Assembly (NCBI RefSeq): GCF_001039355.2
Contig: NW_019775746.1
Coordinates: forward strand, 1,217,947-1,281,946
Source of the DNA: Lingula anatina
Taxonomy: Eukaryota > Brachiopoda > Lingulata > Lingulida > Lingulidae
Direction: 5' to 3'
Length of the DNA: 64,000 nt
Part shown: positions 40,901-50,388 of the stretch, piece by piece
Numbering within the stretch: the first letter of the stretch is position 1
Layout of the letters: every line of letters starts with the position of its first letter
Program-made: the position numbers and the translations under genes
The notes under the pieces: generated by a model
Told to the model about the DNA's origin: nothing
Databases searched by the model: none
What the model saw: the letters and a program-made list of their open reading frames with translations, nothing else

Positions 40901-41595
40901 TTAATAGATGTTAAATAAAGACAATTTTGACTTGACCGCATGTCCCGTGCCTCGCTGGGTAGGGCTTGAAGAAGTCTCCCCCGCCATCATTTGTTTGCGT
41001 CTCGTTACATTTGAGATGTTACTCAATGGTATATTTAGACTTTTTAAACCCTGTAAAAAGGTGTTTAGTCCTTGAGGTTTGTATTTCTTGCGCGGTACAT
41101 AAAGATCGTGGAATAAATCTATTATATTTGTTCCTCGAATGACATTTCCTTCGAATTTCATTTCTCCCTGATCATTATATGACAACACATTAGGACGATT
41201 GGACATGTATCTCAAAATAACACTAGCCTTCCGTCGCATACGCTGTGGAATTGAATCCAAATTCTCGTCATGAAGATGCGATGTTACAGAAGCAGGCTCT
41301 GACTTGACGTCAGGTGTAACGGTTGCAACAGTGGTGTCAGCTCCAAGATGTGCTTCCGAGGGTTGTGACGTATTTTGCACAACAACTGCAACCGGCTCTT
41401 TCTTTCGTGCGACTTTCAAGTACTGGACTTGTAATTCATTGTACCGCTTCATTTTTTCATCAAAAGGTATATCAGTCCTTTGCATAGTCTTTGTCATTTC
41501 ATTTTCTAGGCGTACAGTTTCTTCCAATAGGGGGAATAATTATTACTAACTCTCTGTTTTAATGCATTTAATTCGCCCTCGTTAATTAATACCAT
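40901..41595 (-). CDS. Polinton-associated structural-type protein, frameshifted near its start
   Basis: About 230 residues. The main open frame runs 41527-40901. The true start is probably the ATG at 41593-41595, whose first 22 or so codons are in another frame, with a 1-nt shift at or beside the GGGGG run around 41530. The N-terminal third is helical and charged (DEKMKRYNELQVQYL). The middle is Ser/Thr/Val-rich, and a folded C-terminal part contains RRKASVILRYMSN, GTNIIDLFHDL and FLQGLKSLNIP. From memory, this pattern recurs in proteins encoded beside the ATPase in many Polintons; its function is not established. It is the last gene of a tight minus-strand cluster and starts 4 nt after the stop of the upstream gene. 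Confidence 0.7.
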
Positions 41596-41599
41596 TTTC

Positions 41600-41920
41600 T
41601 TAAAGACCGACATTTCGCGTTATAGATGTGACAATAGCCTTCACCGCAGGACTGTTTTGTAACAATAATGTTTTCTTATGATGTACGGAAACTCCTTTAG
41701 AAGCCAGTTGTTTGATGACGCGTTTAACTCTGCGCAATGACAATTTTTCTTTCGAAGTCAGGTTAATATCCGTATTATACAGTAGATTAGATGCGTAATT
41801 AGACAATATGCGAACAAGGTCGTAGTGAGAATTCTGTATTATAGCTTTTATAAGTTTCTCGTCGGCAATTAAAAGCAATTTTACGTGAGCGTTATATAAT
41901 TTCTCAGACCCGGCTTTCAT
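41600..41920 (-). CDS. Small basic Polinton protein, 106 aa
   Basis: A 106-residue Lys/Arg-rich helical protein with no membrane segment. It has a block DLVRILSNYASNLLYN followed by a basic stretch containing KEKLSLRRVKRVIKQLASKG and then KKTLLLQ. From memory this resembles a small basic protein commonly encoded next to the ATPase in Polintons, compared by some with adenovirus core/minor proteins; the function is unknown. Its ATG overlaps the ATPase stop codon (ATGA at 41917-41920), so the two are probably translated from one transcript or by termination-reinitiation. Confidence 0.7.
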   Translation of the reverse strand: MKAGSEKLYNAHVKLLLIADEKLIKAIIQNSHYDLVRILSNYASNLLYNTDINLTSKEKLSLRRVKRVIKQLASKGVSVHHKKTLLLQNSPAVKAIVTSITRNVGL

Positions 41921-42579
41921 GGTACATCAGAGCTGCGAGGGTATGCGTAATGCGTTTCTCCTGGAAAGATATTTGTTCGCAGACGAATGTTGTCCGAACT
42001 GCTCTGACGAAGGTCTATCAGTAAGTAACCATGTGCATTGACTGTGGCGTCTTTATAAACATCTATAAATGGCTTAAGGTCATTGGGGTACATTTGCATT
42101 CCTAGCGTTTTGACTTGCAGCAAATCTCGAGGATTTTTAAAAAGGATCAAATAATGACAGTTCAGCGATATAGTTCGAGCATGTTTTTCCTTGGGAAATA
42201 AATTTTGCACAATCAGCACTACACTTATGTTACGATGATGAGACCCCTTTGTGAAAAGGTCACGTATCAGGGGATCGTCCCCGCATTCAGCAAAGAGATC
42301 ATCGAGAATTATCAGATTATTCAATTGAGAATCAAAAAAGGCTTCGTCACTAAGGTCTGTCGGAATACCTTTAAAAAAAGTTATTGCGTCAGGGTGTTCA
42401 CTCTGAATGTCGTCGTAGATCGGCTGCCAAATTGCATAACAGTACATTATCTTTTGTGGCGAGGGAAATATTAACGTGTCAGTATTTGCTAACAATCGTT
42501 TAACCCACATCGTCTTTCCGGAGCCAGTTGGGCCGGCTATAAGAGCTGTAAAAGGATGTTTTAGGTGTATCTCGTACAT
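41917..42579 (-). CDS. Polinton genome-packaging ATPase, 220 aa, intact
   Basis: P-loop ATPase of the FtsK/HerA-like packaging group, which drives DNA into capsids in related viruses. Walker A is GPTGSGKT near residue 18 and Walker B is NLIILDDLF near residue 90. A QN motif at about 125 (VLIVQNLFPKEKHART) fits the sensor/arginine-finger region of this family. The length is typical for Polinton ATPases. The ATG at 42577-42579 is chosen; an upstream TTG would add only two residues. No internal stop or frameshift is seen, making it the best-preserved gene of the element. Confidence 0.92.
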   Translation of the reverse strand: MYEIHLKHPFTALIAGPTGSGKTMWVKRLLANTDTLIFPSPQKIMYCYAIWQPIYDDIQSEHPDAITFFKGIPTDLSDEAFFDSQLNNLIILDDLFAECGDDPLIRDLFTKGSHHRNISVVLIVQNLFPKEKHARTISLNCHYLILFKNPRDLLQVKTLGMQMYPNDLKPFIDVYKDATVNAHGYLLIDLRQSSSDNIRLRTNIFPGETHYAYPRSSDVP

Positions 42580-42884
42580 TGCCAATTGTTAAATTGACCT
42601 GTACTTACTTGAAGGGTTTATTTTATAACTTAATGCATGATGATATTCATCGACACCTATGTACACTTTCTTAAATATATAACCCTTAATTGCACATGAT
42701 GGACCCAGCAAACAGTGCAGTGTTTTGATTGTAACGCTATGGCTGCCAACGTGTGCATTAAAACCTATAGAGTTGTGTAATAAGCTTTACCACAGAGCAC
42801 GTAAAGTATTAGTTTTGCTTACCATAATATGTCTNAAAGTGTTAGTTTTCCATCGGGTCCCCACCGCTATTAACAACGTACACA

Positions 42885-43388
42885 GTGATTTCTGACAAAC
42901 ATCGGTTGGCATTAGTTGAAGCAGTCACGGCTATGGATACCTACGTTGTGGGCAATTCCTCATTACGAGAGGTAATCAAAGCCAACGAGGAAGGCCAAGT
43001 GCCAGAACTCGAAGGGACTGCCGATATAAGATACTTGGCAGCGCCTCGAGAATTAACTAATGAGGCGCTGAAGGACATGATGCCTGATGTATTGGTGGGA
43101 TTTCCCCATCTAATAATTTTAATGGGGTGGTGTCCTACACAGGGCAACCTCAATTCGGTGGGAGAGCTCGTTGCTCTCCTTTTCACCATAATCAAAACTA
43201 TGGATCCGCCAAATCAATTTCAGCACGCGAGGATAGTTATTATCCCGTCCGCTGATTGTGATTTAGATGATTTAGAAGATCTACAGCGGGCCGAGTTTTG
43301 GTTAAGAGGTCTGATGACGACACCGGTATGGCGCCCTGGAAGTCCTGCTGCTGCGATGAGCGCCATACAAGCTGCCCTTTTAAACTGA
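42885..43388 (+). CDS. Unrecognised ORF, 151-167 aa
   Basis: The open frame starts after a TAG at 42843-42845. The first ATG is at 42933 (151 residues); a GTG at 42885 gives 167. The protein is acidic and apparently globular, with a hydrophobic core segment VLVGFPHLIILMGWCP and an acidic turn DCDLDDLEDL. I recognise no family. It is transcribed divergently from the ATPase, and AATAAA lies 36 nt after its stop (43425-43430), so it looks like a real gene of the element. A virion or accessory protein is possible, but nothing in the sequence shows which. The ambiguous base at 42835 lies just upstream, so the true N-terminus may be altered. Confidence 0.6.
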   Translation: MISDKHRLALVEAVTAMDTYVVGNSSLREVIKANEEGQVPELEGTADIRYLAAPRELTNEALKDMMPDVLVGFPHLIILMGWCPTQGNLNSVGELVALLFTIIKTMDPPNQFQHARIVIIPSADCDLDDLEDLQRAEFWLRGLMTTPVWRPGSPAAAMSAIQAALLN

Positions 43389-43539
43389 TGATCATAGCGA
43401 CCATATAAACACATATACGTAGCTAATAAACACGATTTTGAAATATACATCTACGATTTTTAAATTTTATTGGTCGATAGAAATAAACAATTTTTTTAAT
43501 TGGCCGACGATCATGGAAAGTGAACTGCAATTGGACATT

Positions 43540-43575
43540 TCAAATTTATAGAGGATCTGCTCTCTATAAATTTGA
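43540..43575. other. Perfect 14-bp stem, 8-nt loop hairpin
   Basis: TCAAATTTATAGAG at 43540-43553 pairs exactly with 43562-43575 around the loop GATCTGCT. It lies between the unknown ORF and the polymerase gene, where promoter or replication signals would be expected, but no function is shown. Confidence 0.85.
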
Positions 43576-43612
43576 CCATTCCTTCGACATTTTAACAAAT
43601 TTGAAATCAGCG

Positions 43613-43768
43613 AGAGAGAGAGAGAACATATGAAGGCTCTGCTGCGACTTTGATCAAGACTTCAGTGGCTGCTCAAGACTGCAATAAGATAGAGAGAGAG
43701 AGAACATATGAAGGCTCTGCTGCGACTTTGATCAAGAATTCAGTGGCTGCTCAAGATTTTACGATAAG
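43613..43768. repeat. Two tandem 78-bp units
   Basis: Units 43613-43690 and 43691-43768 each begin with an AG run followed by AACATATGAAGGCTCTGCTG and are nearly identical. The second ends exactly at a splice-donor-like AAG|GTAAAT. Confidence 0.9.
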
Positions 43769-43885
43769 GTAAATAATCATTCGTAATGTTATTACTATCA
43801 TTTTCACTTTTCGTTTTATAAATTTTTTATTAGATTCATTAAGTGGGTTAGAACTTATTTTCATTTTTAATTTCTTAATTTCCAG
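43769..43885 (+). other. Possible 117-bp intron in the leader of the plus-strand genes
   Basis: A donor-like ATAAG|GTAAAT at 43769 and an acceptor-like TTCTTAATTTCCAG ending at 43885 bound an AT-rich segment upstream of the small gene and polymerase gene. This is inferred from splice consensus only. Confidence 0.3.
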
Positions 43886-43994
43886 TGGGAACGTTGCAGA
43901 GATATTTCGTTTACGATACCCCCCGTATGCGACTTGCCTTTAACTTCAGTATTACATGTATGTTGCATATTTTTGTACGTCAGTAGTTCTAATT

Positions 43995-44313
43995 ATGGAA
44001 GATTATTTTTATACATTTTGGTTAAGACGTCGTAATAACCCCAGATCTCTAAGTTTGTTAGCATCAAAAGCCATTGTAAATCAGACACATATAATTGAAA
44101 ATTACAATTTATCAGACCTTATCAATAATAGCTAGTCAACTCCGAGACCATTACCTTTTAGATAAAGTTGTTCGCTACATTGAAAGGACATTTTCCTATC
44201 TTCCGAAAGAAGAAAAAAAAGAGCTAATAGCCGATCACGGGGTGCTTTTATTGGATCTCGTATTAGATAATTTAGCAGACATTAGAGAAGATTGTTTTTG
44301 TGGACATTTCTAG
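43995..44313 (+). pseudogene. Small Polinton gene with BC-box-like motif, one frameshift
   Basis: The ATG at 43995 opens a 46-residue frame ending in TAG at 44133. A second frame (no ATG, open from 44095 to 44313) continues with a well-formed helical protein, so a 1-nt shift around 44125-44135 probably splits one gene of about 105 residues. The first part has SLSLLASKAIV near residue 20, which fits the elongin B/C-binding BC-box pattern (S/T-L-x3-C/A-x3-hydrophobic) used by SOCS-box proteins and by some viral adaptors. The second part is rich in charged helices and ends CFCGHF. I see no cullin-box proline motif. The family is not recognised and the function is inferred from one short motif. 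Confidence 0.45.
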
Positions 44314-44442
44314 TGAGCGTGCACGAAAAACTCAATTTGTCTGTGCAATCTTTTCATTGATTACTCGTTGCTTTAGTTGAGATTGCAGTAGTAGAATTTT
44401 TACAAGTTAGTAGGGTCGGTTTCATATTTCATTGCGTTGACG

Positions 44443-47400
44443 ATGACTGAAAGAAACGATTCCTATTTACAAGGGGGTGATGGACAGGAAGACGAGGGAA
44501 ACAATTCTTTATCCCATTTATGGGGAAGGGAGGACGAGTACGACGCTGATTTTTTGTCACGCGTCGATGCAATAGAGAGGGAACACTTTAACCCTCGAGA
44601 TTACTAATAGGCGAACGTTACGTTAAAAAATTCCGCACCACTTGCCGTGACTATCGTTTAGGGTTCAATCGCCTAGATAGGGTGCCCGTTACTTTTGCAG
44701 TTCCATTAGTACGTGCTGTTTTTGACAGTATTTTCTCTGAAATAACAACTGGATTTCAGGGTTACGATTTAATCAGAGTAGTCCTTCAGAGTGACACTTT
44801 AGAACACCCTGTGTCCATACCCTTTGTTCGCGTGTCAGAATTATCTGCAGACCTATTTTTGTCTATATTGATGCGTGTGTTGCAAAGTCACGAAGATTTC
44901 AGGTTAGACAGCAAAGTGATATTAACTATATGTCACGTAGCTATGCCACAACCAGGCCTCGGTCACAGACGTAGAGGTTCTATGGGGGTGCAATCTTTCC
45001 TGAAAAATAAGAAATCTGTCGTAACCATTCGTAATAGCGATGAACTCTGCCTAGCTAGGGCATTAGTCGTTGCTATAGCGAGGGCTGATCACTTGCCAAA
45101 TTACAAAGAGATCGCCGACCCTCGTTGCACGTTTCAATTAGAAAGAGCAAAGGCTCTTCACGCGGCAGCCGGTGTACCTGAAGGTCCATGCGGCTTGGAG
45201 GAAATTAAAAAATTCCAAGATCATTTGCGTGACTTTCAAATTATCGTTTTTTCTGGCGATCATTTTAATTCTATTATACACAAAGGCCCCACGCGACTAC
45301 AACAGCTTAACCTTTTTCGTCATAACGGACACTACGACGTGATCACTTCTGTCAAAGGTTTCATGTCGCGTTCGTATTATTGCGCCTCTTGTAACGTAGG
45401 GTACAAAATGGTAACCGATCATCTTTGTGCAAACAAATGCAGGTACTGCAGAAAGGGCACCGAGTGTGTTTTTGAAAATTGGACGCGGTGTGAAGACTGC
45501 AACAGGGCTTTTCTCTCCCGCGCATGTTTTGAATATCATAAACATGTGGAGAATGGGAAGTCAACCTGCAACACTTTTTTTACTTGCAAGAAGTGCAGCA
45601 AATTTGTGGTTAAAACGAAAGAAAAAGATCACATTTGCTTCACGTATAACTGCACTACGTGCAAAGCACGTGTTAAACAAGGACACTTGTACTACATGCA
45701 ACCCTTGCAAAGTAAAAGTGGTCCTGCACAAGGTGAATCTAGCACCTCTAAAAAGAAAAAGAGAAAAGTCGAAAAAGACATGCCCTACGTTTTCTTTGAT
45801 TTCGAAGCAATGCAAAAAGAGAATGGCGATCATAAGGCAAATTTAGTGGTCGCACACAAAGTGTGTAGGCATTGCATCGATAAAGAGGTCACGCCCACAA
45901 GCGAATGTATCGTGTGTGGCAAAAATGAAAGGATTTTTAGTGGGGCAAACGCGCGAGACGAATTTTGTTTTTGGCTACTTGAAGGACAAGGGCAAGAAAT
46001 TGTAAACAGGCGCAAACAAAAACGTATCGTCACAAGAAAAGAAAAAGAACGTCTACACGCTTTGCAAGGCGAAAATTATATCGATGACGAAGACCCTGTC
46101 GAAGACGAACTTGAGAATATTTCCTGCGGTTGTATTGCTCTTGCCCATTATGCTAGCGGTTACGATTCATATTACATTTTACAATATTTAAAGAATCAGG
46201 GTCTACTGCCAAAAGTTATACTTAGAGGTGCTAAATGCATTTCTATCGAAATTGGAGACATTAAAATCATTGACAGTTACAATTTCCTTCCCATGGCTTT
46301 GAGCAAATTACCGTCGGCTTTTGCATTGGACAAAGGGTTAAGCAAAGGTTACTTTCCACACTTGTTTAACACGCCTGACAATCAAAATTACATCGGAGCT
46401 TTACCCCCTCCAAACTATTACGGGGTGGAGTCCATGACCGATAGTGCACGGTCCGACTTCTTTAAGTGGTACGACGATCTCGTAAAACAGAATTATGTCT
46501 TTGATTTTCAGTCTGAAATTGTTAAGTATTGCAGAATGGACGTCGACATTCTACGCAGATCTTGCTTGAAATTCAGACAACTGTTTTTAGAAATCACGGG
46601 TGAAAAGGGTCGGCAGATAGAAGTGTTTCGATCAGCAATAACCATTGCAAGTGCTTGTAATGTTGTGTATCGCACCCTGTTTCTCCCTCGCAAAACAATC
46701 GGCATTATGCCAAAGGGTGGGTACAATCCTAGACACACTACCTCTGCAAAAGCCATAAGATGGTTAGCATACATTGCTCATAGCCGTGCCATTCATTTAG
46801 AACACGCACGGAATGGCGGTGAAAGAAAATTCGGCAATTATAGGGTGGATGGTTTTTGCCCCACCCTAAATAAAGTCTTTCAGTTTCACGGCTGTTACTG
46901 GCACGGTTGTCGCGATTGTTACGATCCCTGGAACATGAACAGTGTGCGTAACATGACCATGGGTAATTTGTTTGAAAAAACAATGAATGCTAGACGCTAT
47001 ATAGAATCTCGAGGGTTACAGTACGAAGAGATATGGGAATGCGAGTTTGAGAGAAATCTAAAAGAAAATTCAGAAATGAAAACTTTCGTAGATTCCCTGG
47101 ACATTGTAGACCCATTAAATCCCAGGGAAGCGTTTTATGGCGGGAGAACAAATGCGGCGCGTTTGTATTGCACGGCAGAGGGTGCCCAGAAAATTCGGTA
47201 CATAGATATAACAAGTTTGTATCCGTGGACCAACAAAATGTGTTCGTACCCCGTCCATCACCCCCATGTTATCACAGACAATTTTGTAGGTCTTGATCAA
47301 TATGAAGGGATAGCCAAGGTCAGTGTGTTACCCCCTCGCGGATTGTTTCACCCCGTATTGCCCTACAGAAGTAATGGCAAATTAACATTCCCCTTGTGCA

Positions 47401-47618
47401 AAACTTGCGTTGAAAGTATGCAACAATCACAATGCGAACACACCGATGAGGAAAGAATTCTCACGGGTGCATGGGTTACTGCTGAACTTAAAAAAGCAGT
47501 CGCTAAGGGGTATCGTATCATCACCTTCCACGAAGTCTGGCATTATGACACCGTTAGCCGCTATGACGCAGGGACGAGAACAGGTAAGAATCTTCTTGCG
47601 ACTATCTATCATTTTTAA
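44443..47618 (+). pseudogene. Polinton protein-primed DNA polymerase B, N-terminal frameshift, C-terminus lost
   Basis: The main frame is open from 44592 to 47618. An acidic 54-residue ORF from the ATG at 44443 runs into it with a 1-nt shift around 44595-44605, so the start is placed there. Features with residue numbers counted from 44682: a Cys/His-rich zinc-ribbon cluster at about 230-340 (CASC, CRYC, CEDC, CKKC), a basic nuclear-localisation-like KKKKRKV at about 354, Exo I VFFDFEA at 370, Exo [14 protein letters not shown] at 488, and Exo III YCRMDVD at 615. [16 protein letters not shown] nuclease-like block lies at 722-745, YGGRTNA at about 818, and polymerase motif [10 protein letters not shown] at 840. 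Motifs B and C (the second catalytic Asp pair) are absent: homology ends after YDAGTRTG at a donor-like ACAG|GTAAGA, followed by an ambiguous base at 47671. Catalytically incomplete as seen. Confidence 0.9.
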
Positions 47619-47671
47619 TCTGGGCACCTTGTCCTGTTCTTTAATTATGACATCAGTAAATTTTGTTCAAN

Positions 47672-48660
47672 GCTAAGCAACGCAGCTTACTATGGGATTC
47701 TTGCTCTCGGAGAAAATGGCCAGATACTGACAGCTATTGCCAGGCAATGCAACATTTATCAGGAACCGTTAGTAAAGTCCTCCAAAGAAAAGCTACAAAA
47801 GGGGCACCAACTACAATACTTCGACCAGGGTGTCCGCGTATCACACCATGAAGACAGGATCGCCTTCTCCTCAGAGTGCGCCGTGCTGGTCGTACAAAGA
47901 CAACCAGTGTCCTCAGAAAAGAGGGGCAGAAGGTCATTCAAACGCCCATTTCAAGATCCCTCGTGAAAAAGAGATCACTGCAAGCCGGTTATTTTGCACG
48001 AAGGCCAGTAGGGAAACCACTGTTAACAGCAGGTCATACACAGCGACGTCTGCAATAGGCTGGGGACACGTGCCTTTGCAGCCAAAACATTGGAATCACG
48101 TCGTTTTCAGAAATAAGGCCAGATATGGAGTTTTTAGGGTTGATGGTCGAATCCGTGTCCGCCGACGTGTACGAGAGGCATAAAAGATGATTGTGTACTG
48201 GCTAGGGTGCAAGCAGGGGGTGTTAACGTCTCTGTTTGAAGAGCATTTATGCCGGTGCCCAGAACCAGTTGGTTTTTCTAGGAGGCAACCTCAACCAGGG
48301 TTCCTACAGAGACATTCTACAGCAAACAATGCTTTGATTTGTAAGAGTCATCTCCAGGAACAACTTTGTGTACCAAGACGACTGCGCCACCCCACATCGA
48401 GCTCGCAGAATCACTGTTTTTCTTCGAAACCAATGGGTTCAGCAACTGCCCTGGCCTGCAAACTCCTCAGATATGAACCTAATTGAAAGTCTGTGGGCGG
48501 AAGTAACTCACAGAAATAATAGCTATGGTCATTGGCCGGTAAATAGTGATGAACTGCGACAGGCAAATGTCACTGCGTGGAATGATATCCCCATCCAAAC
48601 TCTAAAAACTTTTCACAAGGTATGCCATGTAGGATGAGGGCGCTGCAAGCGGCTGCTGGA
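47672..48660 (+). pseudogene. Tc1/mariner-like transposase, multiply frameshifted
   Basis: DDE transposase remnant spread over at least three reading frames. An N-terminal helix-turn-helix region with a GRPR-like linker lies around 47740-47960. The VDGRIRVRRR block at 48140-48180 follows the first catalytic region, YQDDCATPHRA at 48368-48400 holds the second Asp, and NLIESLWAEV near 48480-48510 holds the third acidic position. In-frame stops and shifts make it non-functional. No terminal inverted repeats were identified; the left end is obscured by the ambiguous base at 47671. Confidence 0.88.
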
Positions 48661-50061
48661 GGTCATACCTGCTATTGATGACTTTTCATGATTTACTGTA
48701 ATGATTTCTTTGACTGTGTAACATATCACTGTCGGGAGGCTATAATTTTCTTTAATATCTTAGCTTAAAATTAATACTGACATCAAACTGTTGATATGGT
48801 TTTCTGGGGGTGTTCTTTTCTTTTCAATGACATATTATGTCAGATTTGATATTATTGACCAAAATATCTAACAATAGAAGACTGGATATTTTTATCACTC
48901 AATGGCATACGTTTTTGATGAATCAAGCCAAATTTTTTTAAATCAGCCCTCAAAAATAACAATGATAAAAAATATTCCATATTAAGTGGTAACCCTGTAT
49001 GAACAGTCTTGGGAAGCAAGGGTGCAAGAAAGGCATGAAAAGACAAAATGTGTACTTGTCAAAAGCAATAGAGGCTTTTGTAAAAAATAAAAAATTCTCT
49101 CTGATAATCCCACCGAGAAGATAGCACATTTTGATGAAATGCAGATCATACGGTGTTAGCTCTAGGTCAATTTAAGCACAAGATCTGTGGCACCAAATTA
49201 AGGACTTTTAACTGAAGAGAAAGGAAATATTATTGACGACGCAGACTTTATTCTAATGACCAGCAACCTGTTTGTTTTAAATCGAAAATTTAATGTAAAC
49301 TTTCTAAAGTATACCGTATTTTTATGCAAAAGGTAATTTGCTAGGACCCTGGAGAGCCCAGATTCGTTCTCGTGACATCCGGGACACGATTCAGAGGCCC
49401 GGTCGTTGTCGTAATGGACTGACGTGCCTCATCCGGGATTCGAACTCGTGACTTTGCGTTGCCATGGTTGGTGGCGCTTTGGGTGTCACATTTGCATCCA
49501 AGCACGCTACCCACTGCACCGTGAGACACCCGCCCACCCTCCGTACATACGAGTTTCCTCTTATAGTAACCAATTGGAATTTTTTAAATTTAATTCTGGG
49601 AAAAAAAGTTTATACCAGCTGGGTCTCGATCCAGCGTAGGCCTACCAGTGTCCGTTTGTTTACGAGTCAGCAAAGTTACCACGGAGCCAAGTCAGCTTCG
49701 TTGATCCGTAGTGATCCAATGGAAACTTTTAACCTTGCCACGGAGAGGGCCAGGTTGGATGTACATGTGTATATCTGCTATCCCAATCGATAATCCGGGT
49801 GCCGCATTTCATCCCACGCAACCCCAGTCCCGACCATGGTTTATCATGAACGGTAAAATTCATTATGTACAGGAAGCCATGCGCTTTTGAGAACCCGACA
49901 CGGAGCTCGGAGTTTGTTTTATACTAAGATTGATTTTGGCTTTACCCATGACATCAAAGAGTGTAATGGGAACCAAGGCGGTTCACAAAAGACGTGTTTT
50001 AGTTTTAGCAAGACCCTAAGTAGAGAGGAAAAACATTCAAATATGTAAGAACTGGTTCGAN

Positions 50062-50237
50062 TATGGGCGGCCAAAAGGGCAAAAAATCATGTCGTCGATT
50101 CAGTTATGTTTCGTCGATTCACTGCCTTCCCATCGATTCAGTTTCAAGTTTAAACGATCCTGTCATAAATTCAACATCTACTTTCGTCAATTCAACTGTC
50201 AAACATTTCTCATCTACGGTGTATTAAAACCAATGCT
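50062..50237. other. Unassigned insert between array fragments
   Basis: Unrelated to the array unit. It contains several GTCGATTCA/ATCGATTCA repeats about 20 bp apart (50096-50145), a short degenerate tandem repeat. It begins at an ambiguous base. Confidence 0.5.
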
Positions 50238-50388
50238 GTCACTATTATTGATTTTGGCTTTACCTATGACATCAAAGAGTGCAATGGGAACAAAGGCGGT
50301 TCACAACAGACGTGTTTTAGTTTTCGCGAGACCCTAAGAAGAGAGGGAAAAACATTCAAATGTGTTATAACTGGTGCGATTTACAGAG

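Larger units (their letters stand above)
40362..47670. mobile_element. Partial Polinton/Maverick (adintovirus-like) element
   Basis: This block has three of the hallmark genes of Polintons: an adenain-type protease, a packaging ATPase and a type B DNA polymerase. The gene map from left to right is protease (+), two small structural-type genes and the ATPase (-), an unknown ORF (+), a small BC-box-like gene (+) and polymerase (+). Complete elements are usually 15-20 kb with terminal inverted repeats, a retrovirus-like integrase and capsid genes. None of those is present here, and both ends coincide with single ambiguous bases (40361, 47671). The element is therefore incomplete, either biologically or because of the assembly. 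A further ambiguous base lies at 42835. Confidence 0.88.

Noticed and set aside
42570-42610. Splice donor in the ATPase leader (CAA|GTAAGT on the minus strand)
   Set aside because: No room for a branch point and acceptor before the start codon.
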